NCBI GenBank assembly: GCA_964347765.1
Contig: CAYGAG010000002.1
Coordinates: 37,713 to 101,712, forward strand
DNA: 64,000 nt
Origin: CAYGAG01 sp964347765
GTDB taxonomy: Archaea; Thermoproteota; Bathyarchaeia; Bathyarchaeales; Bathycorpusculaceae
Direction: 5' to 3'
Every line of letters begins with the position of its first letter. The stretch's first letter is position 1. Position numbers and translations under genes: made by a program. Positions 8,479 to 16,731 of the stretch are shown here, piece by piece. The notes below the pieces were generated by a model. That model had not been told where the DNA came from and ran no database searches. It saw only the letters and a list, made by a program, of their open reading frames with translations.

Positions 8479-9078
8479 TTGAAATGGCTAGAGGCTGCAG
8501 TGGATGAGATTATTACAGGCGTAAAACACTCTATAGAGGAACTTAACAGAAAAGAAGTGGAAAAGCTCATCCGACTCTTGATTAGCGCAAAAGACAAGAA
8601 GATCTTCATAGTTGGTATGGGAAGAAGTGGATTTGTGGGTAGGGCCTTCGCCTTGCGCCTCATGAATCTAGGTTTCAACGTTTATTTCTTAGGAGAAACC
8701 ATAACACCTGCCGCAGGAAATGGGGATCTTCTCATCGCAATCTCTGGAACCGGAGCTACGAAGATGGTTTTGACCGCCAGCACGGCTGCAAAGGAAATCG
8801 GGGCCACAGTGGTAGCTGTGACCTCCTTCTCAGAATCTTCATTAGGCCAGATAGCAGATCACGTGGTGACGCTCAAGGGAAGGACGAAGTTAGGTTGGCC
8901 CCGAGAAGAAGACTATCTAGCGAGGCAGCTTACAGGCGAACGCGAACCTTTGACACCTCTTGGAAGCATTTTCGAAAATAACTGCATGGTTTTCTTAGAT
9001 GGCTTGGTTGTAGAGCTTATGCATAGACTTGGAACAACGGAAGAAGACCTAAAACGTAGACACGCGACAATAGAATAA
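8479..9078 (+). CDS. hxlB: 6-phospho-3-hexuloisomerase (SIS domain)
   Basis: Interconverts 3-hexulose 6-phosphate and fructose 6-phosphate in the ribulose monophosphate pathway; in archaea the pathway mainly makes ribose phosphate from hexoses or fixes formaldehyde. It is a 199-aa single SIS domain with IFIVGMGRSGFVGRAFA (about 35-51) and the segment AISGTGATKMVL (about 77-88), both close to known PHI enzymes. The C-terminal PLGSIFENN and LDGLVVELM are also typical. The TTG start (MKWLEAAVDE) is the only in-frame start that keeps the N-terminal helix. The synthase partner HxlA is not in the window. Confidence 0.9.
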   Translation: MKWLEAAVDEIITGVKHSIEELNRKEVEKLIRLLISAKDKKIFIVGMGRSGFVGRAFALRLMNLGFNVYFLGETITPAAGNGDLLIAISGTGATKMVLTASTAAKEIGATVVAVTSFSESSLGQIADHVVTLKGRTKLGWPREEDYLARQLTGEREPLTPLGSIFENNCMVFLDGLVVELMHRLGTTEEDLKRRHATIE

Positions 9079-9195
9079 AGAAGTGAGCTCTAACATGTTA
9101 AAACACTCACAGTAGCCTCCGACCTGAAAGATTCTTTGTGATATAGCAAATCCGAGGAAAAATTCCGACACCCCCAATACCGGCGATCTCAAAAC

Positions 9196-9257
9196 GATGG
9201 TTTTTTGGAAGATAGGAAGTATAGATACTTCCTTCATGACAAACTCGAAAAACCATC
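9196..9257. repeat. Nested inverted repeat in the hxlB-pilus intergenic region
   Basis: A 10-bp arm gatggttttt (9196-9205) is matched exactly by aaaaaccatc (9248-9257). Inside lies a perfect palindrome ggaagtat-ag-atacttcc (9215-9232). Together they would form a long stem with an internal hairpin in RNA or a cruciform in DNA. The gap from 9079 to 9512 (434 bp) holds no supported gene otherwise. It could be a terminator-like or regulatory RNA structure, or the remnant of a small mobile element. Confidence 0.5.
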
Positions 9258-9444
9258 TATTTAGCTGCCTTTCAGATGTACATCCTTAGGGAAGAGTGTA
9301 GGAATGTGAAATCATCATTTCTTGATATCCTTTCGCTCAAATCTCGCCTTTCCAAAAGTTTGAGATGCCTCTAACGGTGAGTCGCAATTGCCTTAAGCAT
9401 GCTAAGTATTGCATGTTCGTATGACTTATTAAGACTTACTACAC

Positions 9445-9453
9445 ATTATATTA
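9445..9453 (+). promoter_or_regulatory. Candidate TATA box for the pilus operon
   Basis: The box attatatta is about 60-68 bp upstream of the ATG of the secretion ATPase gene, giving an expected transcription start near 9475 and a leader of about 38 nt. It is the best TATA match in the 434-bp gap and would drive the whole five-gene pilus operon. Confidence 0.5.
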
Positions 9454-9512
9454 TTACCTCTACAGTGCACTCTGTATGCCAAAAAGCTAGGCGTCATTAG
9501 CAGGGAAAACGA

Positions 9513-11063
9513 ATGACGAAGACTTCCAGAAGTGTAGAAAAAGAAGAAGCAGTCATACTATTAGAAAGTAAAGTCAAGAAGCCAGCGGTGTTCAAAGAAG
9601 TCTATCCTATCCAAGAGCCTTATGCATATGCAGCTGTAGTCAAAGACGCTAAGACCCAGAAGATAGCGTATGAAACTATAGAACCTACGCTGCAAGAAAA
9701 AGAAAAAGAACGGCTGAAAGAAATAGAACAGCTTTTGATGGAAGAAGTTGAAGTAAATCTGAAAGAGATAGAAACCAAAGAGAAGGCAAAAGAATATCTC
9801 AAGGCAAAAATCAACGAAACAATCAAGAAGTATCATGTGAAAATCTCGCCCGAAGCTATTGACAAACTCATCTACTATCTAGTACGCGACTTCATAGGCT
9901 ATGGCAAGATCGACCCCCTGATGAAAGACCATCTGATTGAAGACATATCAGCAGATGGGGTAAACATACCGATCTATGTCTGGCATAGAGTTCACGAGTC
10001 CCTTCCTACCAACATAGTCTATGAGGATGAAGCCCAGCTAGACTCCTTCATAATTCGACTTGCATACCTAGCCGGAAAGAACATCTCCTTGGCATCTCCA
10101 ATGCTGGACGCGTCACTTCCAGATGGAAGCCGCATACAACTTACATATGGAAGCGAAGTCACAAGGAGAGGTTCCACTTTCACTATCCGACGTTTCAAAG
10201 CAGACCCATTAACGATTTCAGATCTAATAGCCTTTAACACTATCTCCTCAGAAATGGCAGCTTATTTATGGTACATTATTGAGCATAGAGCCTCAGTCAT
10301 CGTGGCCGGTGGAGTTGCAGCAGGAAAAACAACAATGTTGAACTGTTTATCCATGTTCATAAAGCCTGAGATGAAAATAGTCAGCGTAGAAGACACTCCA
10401 GAACTGAATCTTCCTCACGAAAACTGGATATCATCGGTCGTAAGGCTGGGCTTTGGGCGTAAAAACAACAAGGGGGGTAGCATAACCCTTTTTGATTTGC
10501 TCAAAGCAGCTGTGAGACAGAGACCAGACTACATAGTAGTCGGTGAGGTTCGAGGAGAAGAAGCCTACACACTTTTTCAAGCCATGGCAACCGGTCACCT
10601 AGGAATGAGTACGATACACGCAGAATCTGTGGAATCAGTCATAAGCCGTCTAGAATCCGAACCTATGAACATTCCAAAGACCTTAATAGCCATGATAGAC
10701 GTCATAATGATAATCCAAAGAACAGAGGTCGAAGGAAAACCAGCAAGAAGAGCAACCACAACCAAAGAAATCTTAGAGCTCAGCCAGAAGACAAACAGCA
10801 TATCTACTTACGAAATCTTCACATGGGACTCAAGAGAAGACAAATTCGTCGCTTGCAGCCAAAGCAAACTCTTGCAGAAGCACATCAACAGAACCAAAGT
10901 CACCAATACAAAAGTCAGGCAGGAGTTGAACCGCAGAGAAATCGTTCTAGAATGGATGGCTAAGAAGCGTATTCGACACTATACAGAAGTCGCAGACGTA
11001 ATCCGCGAATACTATGCCAACCCAACAAGAGTATACCAAAAGGCTAGGATGGGATTGAAATGA
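9513..11063 (+). CDS. Type II/IV secretion system ATPase (archaeal pilus/TadA-GspE family)
   Basis: Hexameric motor ATPase (516 aa) that drives assembly of archaeal type IV pilus-like filaments from the cytoplasmic face. The N-terminal 100 residues are a charged Glu/Lys-rich helix. Then come the conserved linker FIGYGKIDPLMKD and the core: Walker A VAGGVAAGKTTML (about 265-277), the Asp/Glu box SVEDTPELNL, Walker B PDYIVVGEVRGEEA, and the His box ATGHLGMSTIHAES. It is followed with a 4-bp overlap by the two membrane platform proteins. It could equally serve an adhesion pilus, DNA uptake or a Tad-like system; the gene set does not show the ArlCDEFGH archaellum proteins. Confidence 0.93.
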   Translation: MTKTSRSVEKEEAVILLESKVKKPAVFKEVYPIQEPYAYAAVVKDAKTQKIAYETIEPTLQEKEKERLKEIEQLLMEEVEVNLKEIETKEKAKEYLKAKINETIKKYHVKISPEAIDKLIYYLVRDFIGYGKIDPLMKDHLIEDISADGVNIPIYVWHRVHESLPTNIVYEDEAQLDSFIIRLAYLAGKNISLASPMLDASLPDGSRIQLTYGSEVTRRGSTFTIRRFKADPLTISDLIAFNTISSEMAAYLWYIIEHRASVIVAGGVAAGKTTMLNCLSMFIKPEMKIVSVEDTPELNLPHENWISSVVRLGFGRKNNKGGSITLFDLLKAAVRQRPDYIVVGEVRGEEAYTLFQAMATGHLGMSTIHAESVESVISRLESEPMNIPKTLIAMIDVIMIIQRTEVEGKPARRATTTKEILELSQKTNSISTYEIFTWDSREDKFVACSQSKLLQKHINRTKVTNTKVRQELNRREIVLEWMAKKRIRHYTEVADVIREYYANPTRVYQKARMGLK

Positions 11064-12037
11064 CATACACTAGAACTCTCCAAAGGCTTCAGAAGCTTCT
11101 TAGTTGCCTCAAAAAAGAACTCTCACTGAAGACGCCGCTGAAAACATTCAAGCGGGCGCACAAAGAATTCCAGTCCACGGCTTATCGATTCTTGGGAGAA
11201 AGAACTTATTGGATTTCGCCGCTTTTTCGAGACCTAGACAAGAATCTACGAAGATCCGGGATCAAAATTAGCTTTAGAGGCTATGTCAGCCTCACATTTT
11301 TTGTCACAATGATTGTCTCATTTGCCACACTGATAGTCATTCCATGTTCGCTCCTGCTCGTTCTCAACATCCCACTCCTTTCGATAATTCTCTTCGGTGT
11401 CGGAGGAGGACTATTTGCCCTAGCGTTCTCGATAATCGGATTCTACGTCTACCCCATCTATCACTCTGACAAGCTAAAAAGGAGATTGGAAGATGAGTTG
11501 CCGTTCACAGCTGGTTATATGGCAATTCTTGCCGGAGCGGGCGTATCTCCAGAGAGAATCTTCTACTCAATCTCAAATCTTGACGTCCCTCTGACCGTTT
11601 CTACAGAGGCGAAAGACATTGTTAGAGACATCAATCTCTTCGGTCTAGATGTAATCTCTGCTCTAGAGAAAACCTCAAAAAGAACACCTTCTGACAGGTT
11701 CAGAGAGATGACGGAGGGACTCATCTCAACCATCCATTCAGGCGGAGACCTAGCTGCTTATCTAACGGAAAAGTCTAAGCAATACATGAAACTCAAGAGG
11801 ATAGGTCTAGACAGATTCTCTGATACGTTATCCGTTCTATCTGAATTCTACGTAGCTCTATTGGTCACGGGACCCTTACTGCTCGTAATTATGTTGGCAG
11901 TTATGGCAACTCTTGGAGGTGGAAATCTCGGCATGTTAAGCCTTGATTTTCTCCTAGGCGTGCTAACGTATCTCGCAATCCCCTTAGGCTCCATAGCATT
12001 CCTGCTAATACTAGACGCCATTTCACCTACTTGGTAA
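11060..12037 (+). CDS. Pilus assembly membrane platform protein 1 (TadC/GspF family)
   Basis: Integral membrane protein of the type II secretion F family (325 aa) that anchors the ATPase. Hydrophobic segments appear at about 75-100, 105-135, 265-290 and 295-320. The cytoplasmic F domain between them contains LEDELPFTAGYMAILAGAG (about 142-160), the family hallmark, and ends near STIHSGGDLAAYL. It overlaps the ATPase gene by 4 bp and reaches into the start of the next platform gene. Two F-type proteins in a row are the usual Tad-like arrangement. Confidence 0.9.
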   Translation: MTYTRTLQRLQKLLSCLKKELSLKTPLKTFKRAHKEFQSTAYRFLGERTYWISPLFRDLDKNLRRSGIKISFRGYVSLTFFVTMIVSFATLIVIPCSLLLVLNIPLLSIILFGVGGGLFALAFSIIGFYVYPIYHSDKLKRRLEDELPFTAGYMAILAGAGVSPERIFYSISNLDVPLTVSTEAKDIVRDINLFGLDVISALEKTSKRTPSDRFREMTEGLISTIHSGGDLAAYLTEKSKQYMKLKRIGLDRFSDTLSVLSEFYVALLVTGPLLLVIMLAVMATLGGGNLGMLSLDFLLGVLTYLAIPLGSIAFLLILDAISPTW

Positions 12038-12042
12038 TCAAG

Positions 12043-12876
12043 ATGCCTAAGATAGAGAAAAATGAGAAAAAGATTGCGTGGGTTGCCTCGATATTCATAG
12101 CTACAGCTCTGATTCTGTTTGGATACATCATGTTTTGGGGAACGATCGTCTTTGACGAGTTGGTCTTCTTTGCTGTTGTGATCGGGGTTATCCCCCCAAC
12201 CATTCTGGATTATGTGGACTATCAGTGGAGAAGAGACGTGGATGAGCAAATGCCTAATCTTTTCAGAAGCATAGTTCAAGCCCAAGAGACAGGGATGCCT
12301 CTTCCTCAAGCCCTAGAAGAAGTTTCGAAGAGAGATTACGGTCCTCTCACGAATGAATTGAAGAAGATGACTGCTCAAATGTCTTGGGGAAGAACATTCG
12401 AGGAAGCTCTTCTGACTCTACAAGAACGGGTCGACACCTTGTTGATGAGAAGAACTGTGCCGATGATCACTGAGGCTGCCCGTTCAGGGGGCCGCGTGGA
12501 AGAAATATTTGATCCTCTTGGAAAGTTCATTCAGACGACTCTGCTACTCAACGAAGAAAGAAGGAACCAGACGAGGCCATACACGGCAATAATATATGTG
12601 GCATTCTTCGTCTTTTTGTTTACGATCATAATGCTCTTCAGATCATTCTTTTTCTTCTTCTTCGCGAGCATAGAAGAGTTGCCTATACTTAGTTCAGCTA
12701 TAATGAAGCCCGAAGAGATACAACGTATGTTCTTCCACATGACAGCAATTCAGGCTTTTTTTGGAGGACTTGTCGCCGGGAAAATGGGAAAGGGAATCAT
12801 CAGTGCAGGCTTGAAACACAGTCTAATACTCATGCTTTGCGGATATATGGGATTAAGGCTTTTCCTGTGGGGCTAG
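12043..12876 (+). CDS. Pilus assembly membrane platform protein 2 (TadC/GspF family)
   Basis: Second GspF/TadC-type platform protein (277 aa from the ATG at 12043; an in-frame TTG at 12031 would add four residues). Segments near 12-35 and 39-58 and two near the C-terminus (about 180-205, 235-275) look membrane-spanning. The F domain contains VDEQMPNLFRSIVQAQETG and TEAARSGGRVEEIFDPLG, typical of the family. It presumably pairs with the preceding protein below the filament. Family call is firm; the substrate filament is inferred from the two pilin-like genes that follow. Confidence 0.9.
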   Translation: MPKIEKNEKKIAWVASIFIATALILFGYIMFWGTIVFDELVFFAVVIGVIPPTILDYVDYQWRRDVDEQMPNLFRSIVQAQETGMPLPQALEEVSKRDYGPLTNELKKMTAQMSWGRTFEEALLTLQERVDTLLMRRTVPMITEAARSGGRVEEIFDPLGKFIQTTLLLNEERRNQTRPYTAIIYVAFFVFLFTIIMLFRSFFFFFFASIEELPILSSAIMKPEEIQRMFFHMTAIQAFFGGLVAGKMGKGIISAGLKHSLILMLCGYMGLRLFLWG

Positions 12877-12879
12877 GAG

Positions 12880-13293
12880 ATGGTGGGAGAGAGATTTTTA
12901 CAGGATAGACGTGCTCTGACCCCTGTCCTAAGTAATCTTCTGCTCACTGTGGTAGCTGTGGCTGCCATGTCTATTGCAACAACCACGACGTATGTCATAT
13001 CGATCAATCTGCGAGAGACGATGAGTGAAAGAGTCGTTGTTGAGGATTTATGGTTCAATCCTCTAACCAGCAATATAAATGTCTATCTTCGGAATGTTGG
13101 AAAGGTAACTATTCATGTGGCAGCAGTGTACCTCAATCACACTTCACAATCATTCACCACGTCTTCTAGCTTAGGAGTCGGTCAACACAATTGGCTCAAC
13201 ATTTCTTATGCTTGGTCTTCAGGAAATCTCTACTATATAGATATCGTCACAACCAGGGGGAGTCATATTGAAGGCTATTATGAAGCGCCTTAG
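12880..13293 (+). CDS. Small type IV pilin-like protein
   Basis: A 137-aa protein with a class III-like prepilin N-terminus: a charged leader ending in DRRALTP followed directly by a hydrophobic helix (about 14-38, VLSNLLLTVVAVAAMSIATT), as in archaeal pilins processed by a PibD-like peptidase. The rest is a beta-rich domain with possible N-glycosylation sequons (NHT, NIS). It starts 4 bp after the platform gene and overlaps the next pilin-like gene. It is probably a structural or minor pilin. Confidence 0.8.
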   Translation: MVGERFLQDRRALTPVLSNLLLTVVAVAAMSIATTTTYVISINLRETMSERVVVEDLWFNPLTSNINVYLRNVGKVTIHVAAVYLNHTSQSFTTSSSLGVGQHNWLNISYAWSSGNLYYIDIVTTRGSHIEGYYEAP

Positions 13294-14995
13294 ACAGAAC
13301 AGACAAGGTGTCAGCAACGTGATTGTCGTCATGCTCAGCCTAGTACTAGTTGTGATAATAGTCGCGAATGTCGTTCTCTGGAGCTATGAAATGAACGAGG
13401 TCGATTGGGAAAAAATGCGGGAAAACATATGCATTACTGATGTGAAGCACTCGGCGGGGATTCAATCATACAACCCTTCCCATCATATCATCGAAGGATC
13501 AACGGATTGGTCGTCAGGTAGTATCTCAGACTTAGCAACAAATGACAATGTTTACATGACCTTCAGAAGCTACTACTCAGGCATGGACAAGATATACTTC
13601 GCATCAAACGTTTCGTCTGACGTAGACTCTTCTGAAGACATAGGAACTAATAGCAATTTCTCTGCACAGCAGGCTGGCCCAGACAGCATAATGGATACGC
13701 TCTCAGAGAGCAGTAGCACGAAGGAGGAACGATGGATATCACCATCTACCCACGAAGACCCTGGAGATGAGTGGAATAATGAGACAAACGCCTATGACGA
13801 AGATGGCGAAACATACGCAATGAATAGCATACCGGGAGGAGATTCTTGGTGCCAGTACCTAGTGCTCACACATAGCCCCGTGAACTGCAGCAAGATCAGA
13901 TACTACATTGGCAGAGAAAGCTCTGCCATCAATCAAGTCGAGATCGAACTCTATAATGGAACATGGACAAACGTATATAGTGGAGAGGGAATATGGAGTA
14001 CTTGGACCAATGTAAGCTTCCCGAAAACTCCAGTTTCGAAAATGAGGTTCCGATTCCTAAACACAATGCCGGCGCAAGAAAGAAGAGTATATGTATACGA
14101 AACAGACTTCCTGCAAGAGAAAGAACCACCGAACTATAGACTAGATTTAGAGGTTCAATGGATTGGGATTAGCCATAACGAACCACATGAATGGTTGACC
14201 ATCTTTGGAGGAACAATGGGGTCGGAAGACATCGGCGTAGATGTATGGAATGGTTCAGCATGGGAAAACGTGTTTCCGGATCTTTCAAGTGGATGGAACA
14301 ACATCTCGGTCTCAGCTTATCTAGTCTCGTCGAATTTCACTATCAGATTTAAGGATGGGACAGAAACAGACGATACCATTCAGGACAGTTGGGATCTTGA
14401 TGTTACATTGCTGCATGTCTGGTCGGAAGAGTTCAAGGCGGAAGTTGAGTTCACAGGCTATAGCAGCACAGACGAGTGGAGCCAGCTGAACTGGACGGTC
14501 AACTATGCATGGACAACAGACCTAGTGAATGTAACACTCCAACTTTTCAACTACACACTTGGTGGGTATCCAACAAGTGGATTTGGCTATTTGAGTTACA
14601 TCTCCAGTGAGATACTTGGCATTGATGAGAGCGAAAGTCAGACAGTGAGCATTAACCCCACCCATTTCAGAAACACTACGGGTCACTGGAAGATGAGAAT
14701 AAGAGGAATCAAAACCACAGACACAGAATTTGATCTAAAGGCCGATTGGATCGAATACAGGACTGTGAAGGCTGGAACAACTTTTGTGTTTGAAAATAAA
14801 GGCTCCTTAACCTGTCATATAGTCTCTTTATGGGTGAACAACGCTACAAAGCATCAGCGATACGATTTGGACATATTCATCAACTCCGGTCAAACCAAAT
14901 CACATGTTTGTGATTACATTAGGTTACCCGCAAACCACTACAGGGCTAAAGTCATAACCGACAAGGGGAACATAGCGATATATTCCGGACATTGA
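13280..14995 (+). CDS. Large pilin-like surface protein
   Basis: A 571-aa protein with a pilin-type leader (MKRLRQNRQG) followed by a hydrophobic helix (about 12-36, VSNVIVVMLSLVLVVIIVAN). A very long extracellular part follows, rich in Asn, Ser, Thr and Trp with many NxS/T sequons. The ATG at 13280 is chosen because gaagg lies 5 bp upstream; an in-frame TTG at 13268 adds four residues. The size is several times that of ordinary pilins, so it may be a tip adhesin or a pseudopilin carrying a binding module. I recognise no catalytic domain. It is the last gene of the operon. Confidence 0.8.
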   Translation: MKRLRQNRQGVSNVIVVMLSLVLVVIIVANVVLWSYEMNEVDWEKMRENICITDVKHSAGIQSYNPSHHIIEGSTDWSSGSISDLATNDNVYMTFRSYYSGMDKIYFASNVSSDVDSSEDIGTNSNFSAQQAGPDSIMDTLSESSSTKEERWISPSTHEDPGDEWNNETNAYDEDGETYAMNSIPGGDSWCQYLVLTHSPVNCSKIRYYIGRESSAINQVEIELYNGTWTNVYSGEGIWSTWTNVSFPKTPVSKMRFRFLNTMPAQERRVYVYETDFLQEKEPPNYRLDLEVQWIGISHNEPHEWLTIFGGTMGSEDIGVDVWNGSAWENVFPDLSSGWNNISVSAYLVSSNFTIRFKDGTETDDTIQDSWDLDVTLLHVWSEEFKAEVEFTGYSSTDEWSQLNWTVNYAWTTDLVNVTLQLFNYTLGGYPTSGFGYLSYISSEILGIDESESQTVSINPTHFRNTTGHWKMRIRGIKTTDTEFDLKADWIEYRTVKAGTTFVFENKGSLTCHIVSLWVNNATKHQRYDLDIFINSGQTKSHVCDYIRLPANHYRAKVITDKGNIAIYSGH

Positions 14996-15022
14996 AATGG
15001 AAAGCCATTTTCACTCCTTTTT
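14995..15022 (+). terminator. Hairpin plus T-rich tract after the pilus operon
   Basis: The arms aaatgg (14995-15000) and ccattt (15005-15010) flank a 4-base loop and are followed by a T-rich stretch including ttttt. This resembles an intrinsic terminator at the end of the pilus operon, in the 29-bp gap before a convergent gene. Confidence 0.5.
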
Positions 15023-15024
15023 CG

Positions 15025-16017
15025 CTATTCATTCTCCATCAGTTTCTCTTTCAACTGTCGCAGTGTTTCTTCCTGGTCCTTGGATTCCACAATTTGGATG
15101 TCATAGAGTTCAGCCATCCTCTTTCCATTCTCACTCATCTTTGGAATTGCAATTAAGTACGCCGCGTCTGGGGAGACGTCAAAGATCTTTGCAAACAATG
15201 CGATCACTGGTTGCTCAGGCACCACATTTTCCGCAGAAGACGCAAAATCTATCACCGTCACCTTTCTTATTCTTTCTCCTTTATACGCAGCTATGTCAAA
15301 CATGTGATTCGCGCCGGACTTGCCTTTCAAGAATGCAGGGCTTTCAACATCAAACCCGTTTTCTTGGAAGAACTCTCTGATGGGCCCAATGATGACCCAG
15401 CCTACAGATGCTTCTTGTTTGATCTCTTCTCTCAGATTGTAGACATAGACTTCTTTGATCACGGCATCTTCGAAAGTCGAAGCAGATTTACACACTCTGC
15501 AGAAATGCTCCGTTTCTGGGATGTCGAAGCTTTTTCTGCATTCTTTGCATTTGCACCATATTCCTGCTTGTCTATAATCAACATCTGACTTCTTCAATTC
15601 TTCATTACATTTTGGGCAGACAAACCTCTCTTCCTTGCGAAAGTTCTCCTCCACATCCATATATCCACACTTAACATGCTCTATCAAGGAGCTTTTCAGA
15701 ATGTTAAACGATTTGCAGTATGGGCAGCAATAGTGGACAGATACATTTGCAGAACCGCATTTGGGACAGTAGATTATCTTGTCGTATAGCCGCCTTTCCA
15801 GTATCCCGGCGTCGTATAGCCGTTTTATGAAAACACTTGCTTCAGCGTCATCACTAACGATTTCATCCACGACGGGATACCAATAACCTCGCTTCGGATC
15901 ATAGACAGGCTCGAGTTCACTCATCTCCCCACTAAGGAATTTGTTCAGAAGAATTTGTGTGTTCCGATCTTTGTAGAGTTCTATACGCTCTGCATTACTT
16001 GCTTTGATCATAATCAT
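15025..16017 (-). CDS. TackOD1-like zinc protein with C-terminal nuclease-fold-like domain
   Basis: A 330-aa protein. The N-terminal half matches the thaumarchaeal output domain 1 (TackOD1) pattern: GYWYPVVDE, then many Cys pairs (YCPKCGS, CCPYCKS, an EHVKCGY segment, FVCPKCNEEL, CKCKEC, CRVCKS), about five zinc-binding knuckles between residues 80 and 205. Such domains occur at the output end of archaeal signal proteins. The C-terminal half (about 220-330) contains EFFQENGFDVESP, a KGKSGANHMFDIAA stretch and a VTVIDFA strand, resembling a restriction-endonuclease-like (Mrr-type) fold without a full ExK. No receiver or sensor domain is present. It is convergent with the pilus operon; a regulatory role there is only a guess. 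Confidence 0.65.
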   Translation of the reverse strand: MIMIKASNAERIELYKDRNTQILLNKFLSGEMSELEPVYDPKRGYWYPVVDEIVSDDAEASVFIKRLYDAGILERRLYDKIIYCPKCGSANVSVHYCCPYCKSFNILKSSLIEHVKCGYMDVEENFRKEERFVCPKCNEELKKSDVDYRQAGIWCKCKECRKSFDIPETEHFCRVCKSASTFEDAVIKEVYVYNLREEIKQEASVGWVIIGPIREFFQENGFDVESPAFLKGKSGANHMFDIAAYKGERIRKVTVIDFASSAENVVPEQPVIALFAKIFDVSPDAAYLIAIPKMSENGKRMAELYDIQIVESKDQEETLRQLKEKLMENE

Positions 16018-16085
16018 CCCAGACCATTCTCAGATAGATCAACCCTACATTTAACTAGTCCTATTAACGCTTTTTCTAGCTTCTA

Positions 16086-16095
16086 CATATATAAT
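16086..16095 (+). promoter_or_regulatory. Candidate TATA box upstream of the small zinc protein
   Basis: The box catatataat lies in the divergent gap before the small zinc-ribbon gene. About 26 bp downstream begins an ATG (16119) that opens only a 14-codon frame ending at 16163. The zinc-protein frame itself starts at GTG 16180. The short frame could be a leaderless upstream ORF or the sign of a frameshift. Confidence 0.4.
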
Positions 16096-16179
16096 AGTTT
16101 CACCATATAGCTTTCGCGATGCCAAAGAAAAAAGCTTTTAGAGTTCCACCGGTTCTATGTTGACAGGAAGCTGGCTTCA

Positions 16180-16365
16180 GTGGTTTCGCGGTCGAAACAG
16201 ATTATTAGTTGCCCAAAGTGCGGCTTTAGCTTCGACATCGTGTATGGTAGAACCTTTGCCTGTTCAGGCTGTCCGTCTTCTGTTCACTGTGAATATGCCA
16301 AGTGTCCGAAGTGTGAGCATGAGTTTCCTCTTTCCGGGCATCGTAGAAGCTCACGCATCCCATAA
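16180..16365 (+). CDS. Small zinc-ribbon protein
   Basis: A 61-aa protein starting at GTG with Cys motifs CPKCGFSFD (about 11-19), CSGC (about 28-31), a further Cys near 37 and CPKCEHEFP (about 42-50). The pattern CPxCG...CxxCP...C...CPKCxxEFP occurs in many tiny archaeal metal-binding proteins of unknown role. Gene reality is supported by the dense Cys pattern rather than length. The frame stays open upstream to 16111 without ATG; GTG is taken as the start. Confidence 0.6.
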   Translation: MVSRSKQIISCPKCGFSFDIVYGRTFACSGCPSSVHCEYAKCPKCEHEFPLSGHRRSSRIP

Positions 16366-16731
16366 CGTGAATCACACGATTCTTCCCTCCTAATTCCTTT
16401 GGTTCCTAAAAAACTTGCACGGTTGCGTTGGCGTTTGTTGTTCAAACTCGATAGGTCACATGGAACCTATTGCGAACATGCCTACAGACTTATCTTGCGG
16501 ATTTCCGTCAGTATCTCGCCGCAATTCTTCCGAACCGGTACGCAAACTTTTTGTAGGGTCTTTAACACATCAGTACAATAACATGTCGGCTGGAAGAGAA
16601 CATCTGACACTTAAAAGCCAGATTGTCTGAGGCCCCAAGATTCTGAGTTGGAATCAGCAAGTCCCACAGTCACACTTTTTAATGCGAATACTCATATTCC
16701 AAAACGACATGAAGTCCGATCGACATACCAG
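16366..16731. other. Gene-free stretch
   Basis: About 370 bp between the small zinc protein and the next membrane protein. Short open frames here have no recognisable features and mixed composition. I see no RNA gene or strong inverted repeat. If the next gene starts at the upstream TTG (16648), the stretch shortens to about 280 bp. Confidence 0.4.

Noticed and set aside
14997..15588. Overlapping + strand ORFs opposite the TackOD1 gene
   Set aside because: Shadows of the minus-strand gene, which has a dense Cys-pair pattern and the better frame.
16119..16163. ATG-initiated 14-codon frame before the small zinc protein
   Set aside because: Too short to support as a gene; it may be a leader frame or reflect a frameshift, so it is only mentioned with the promoter.
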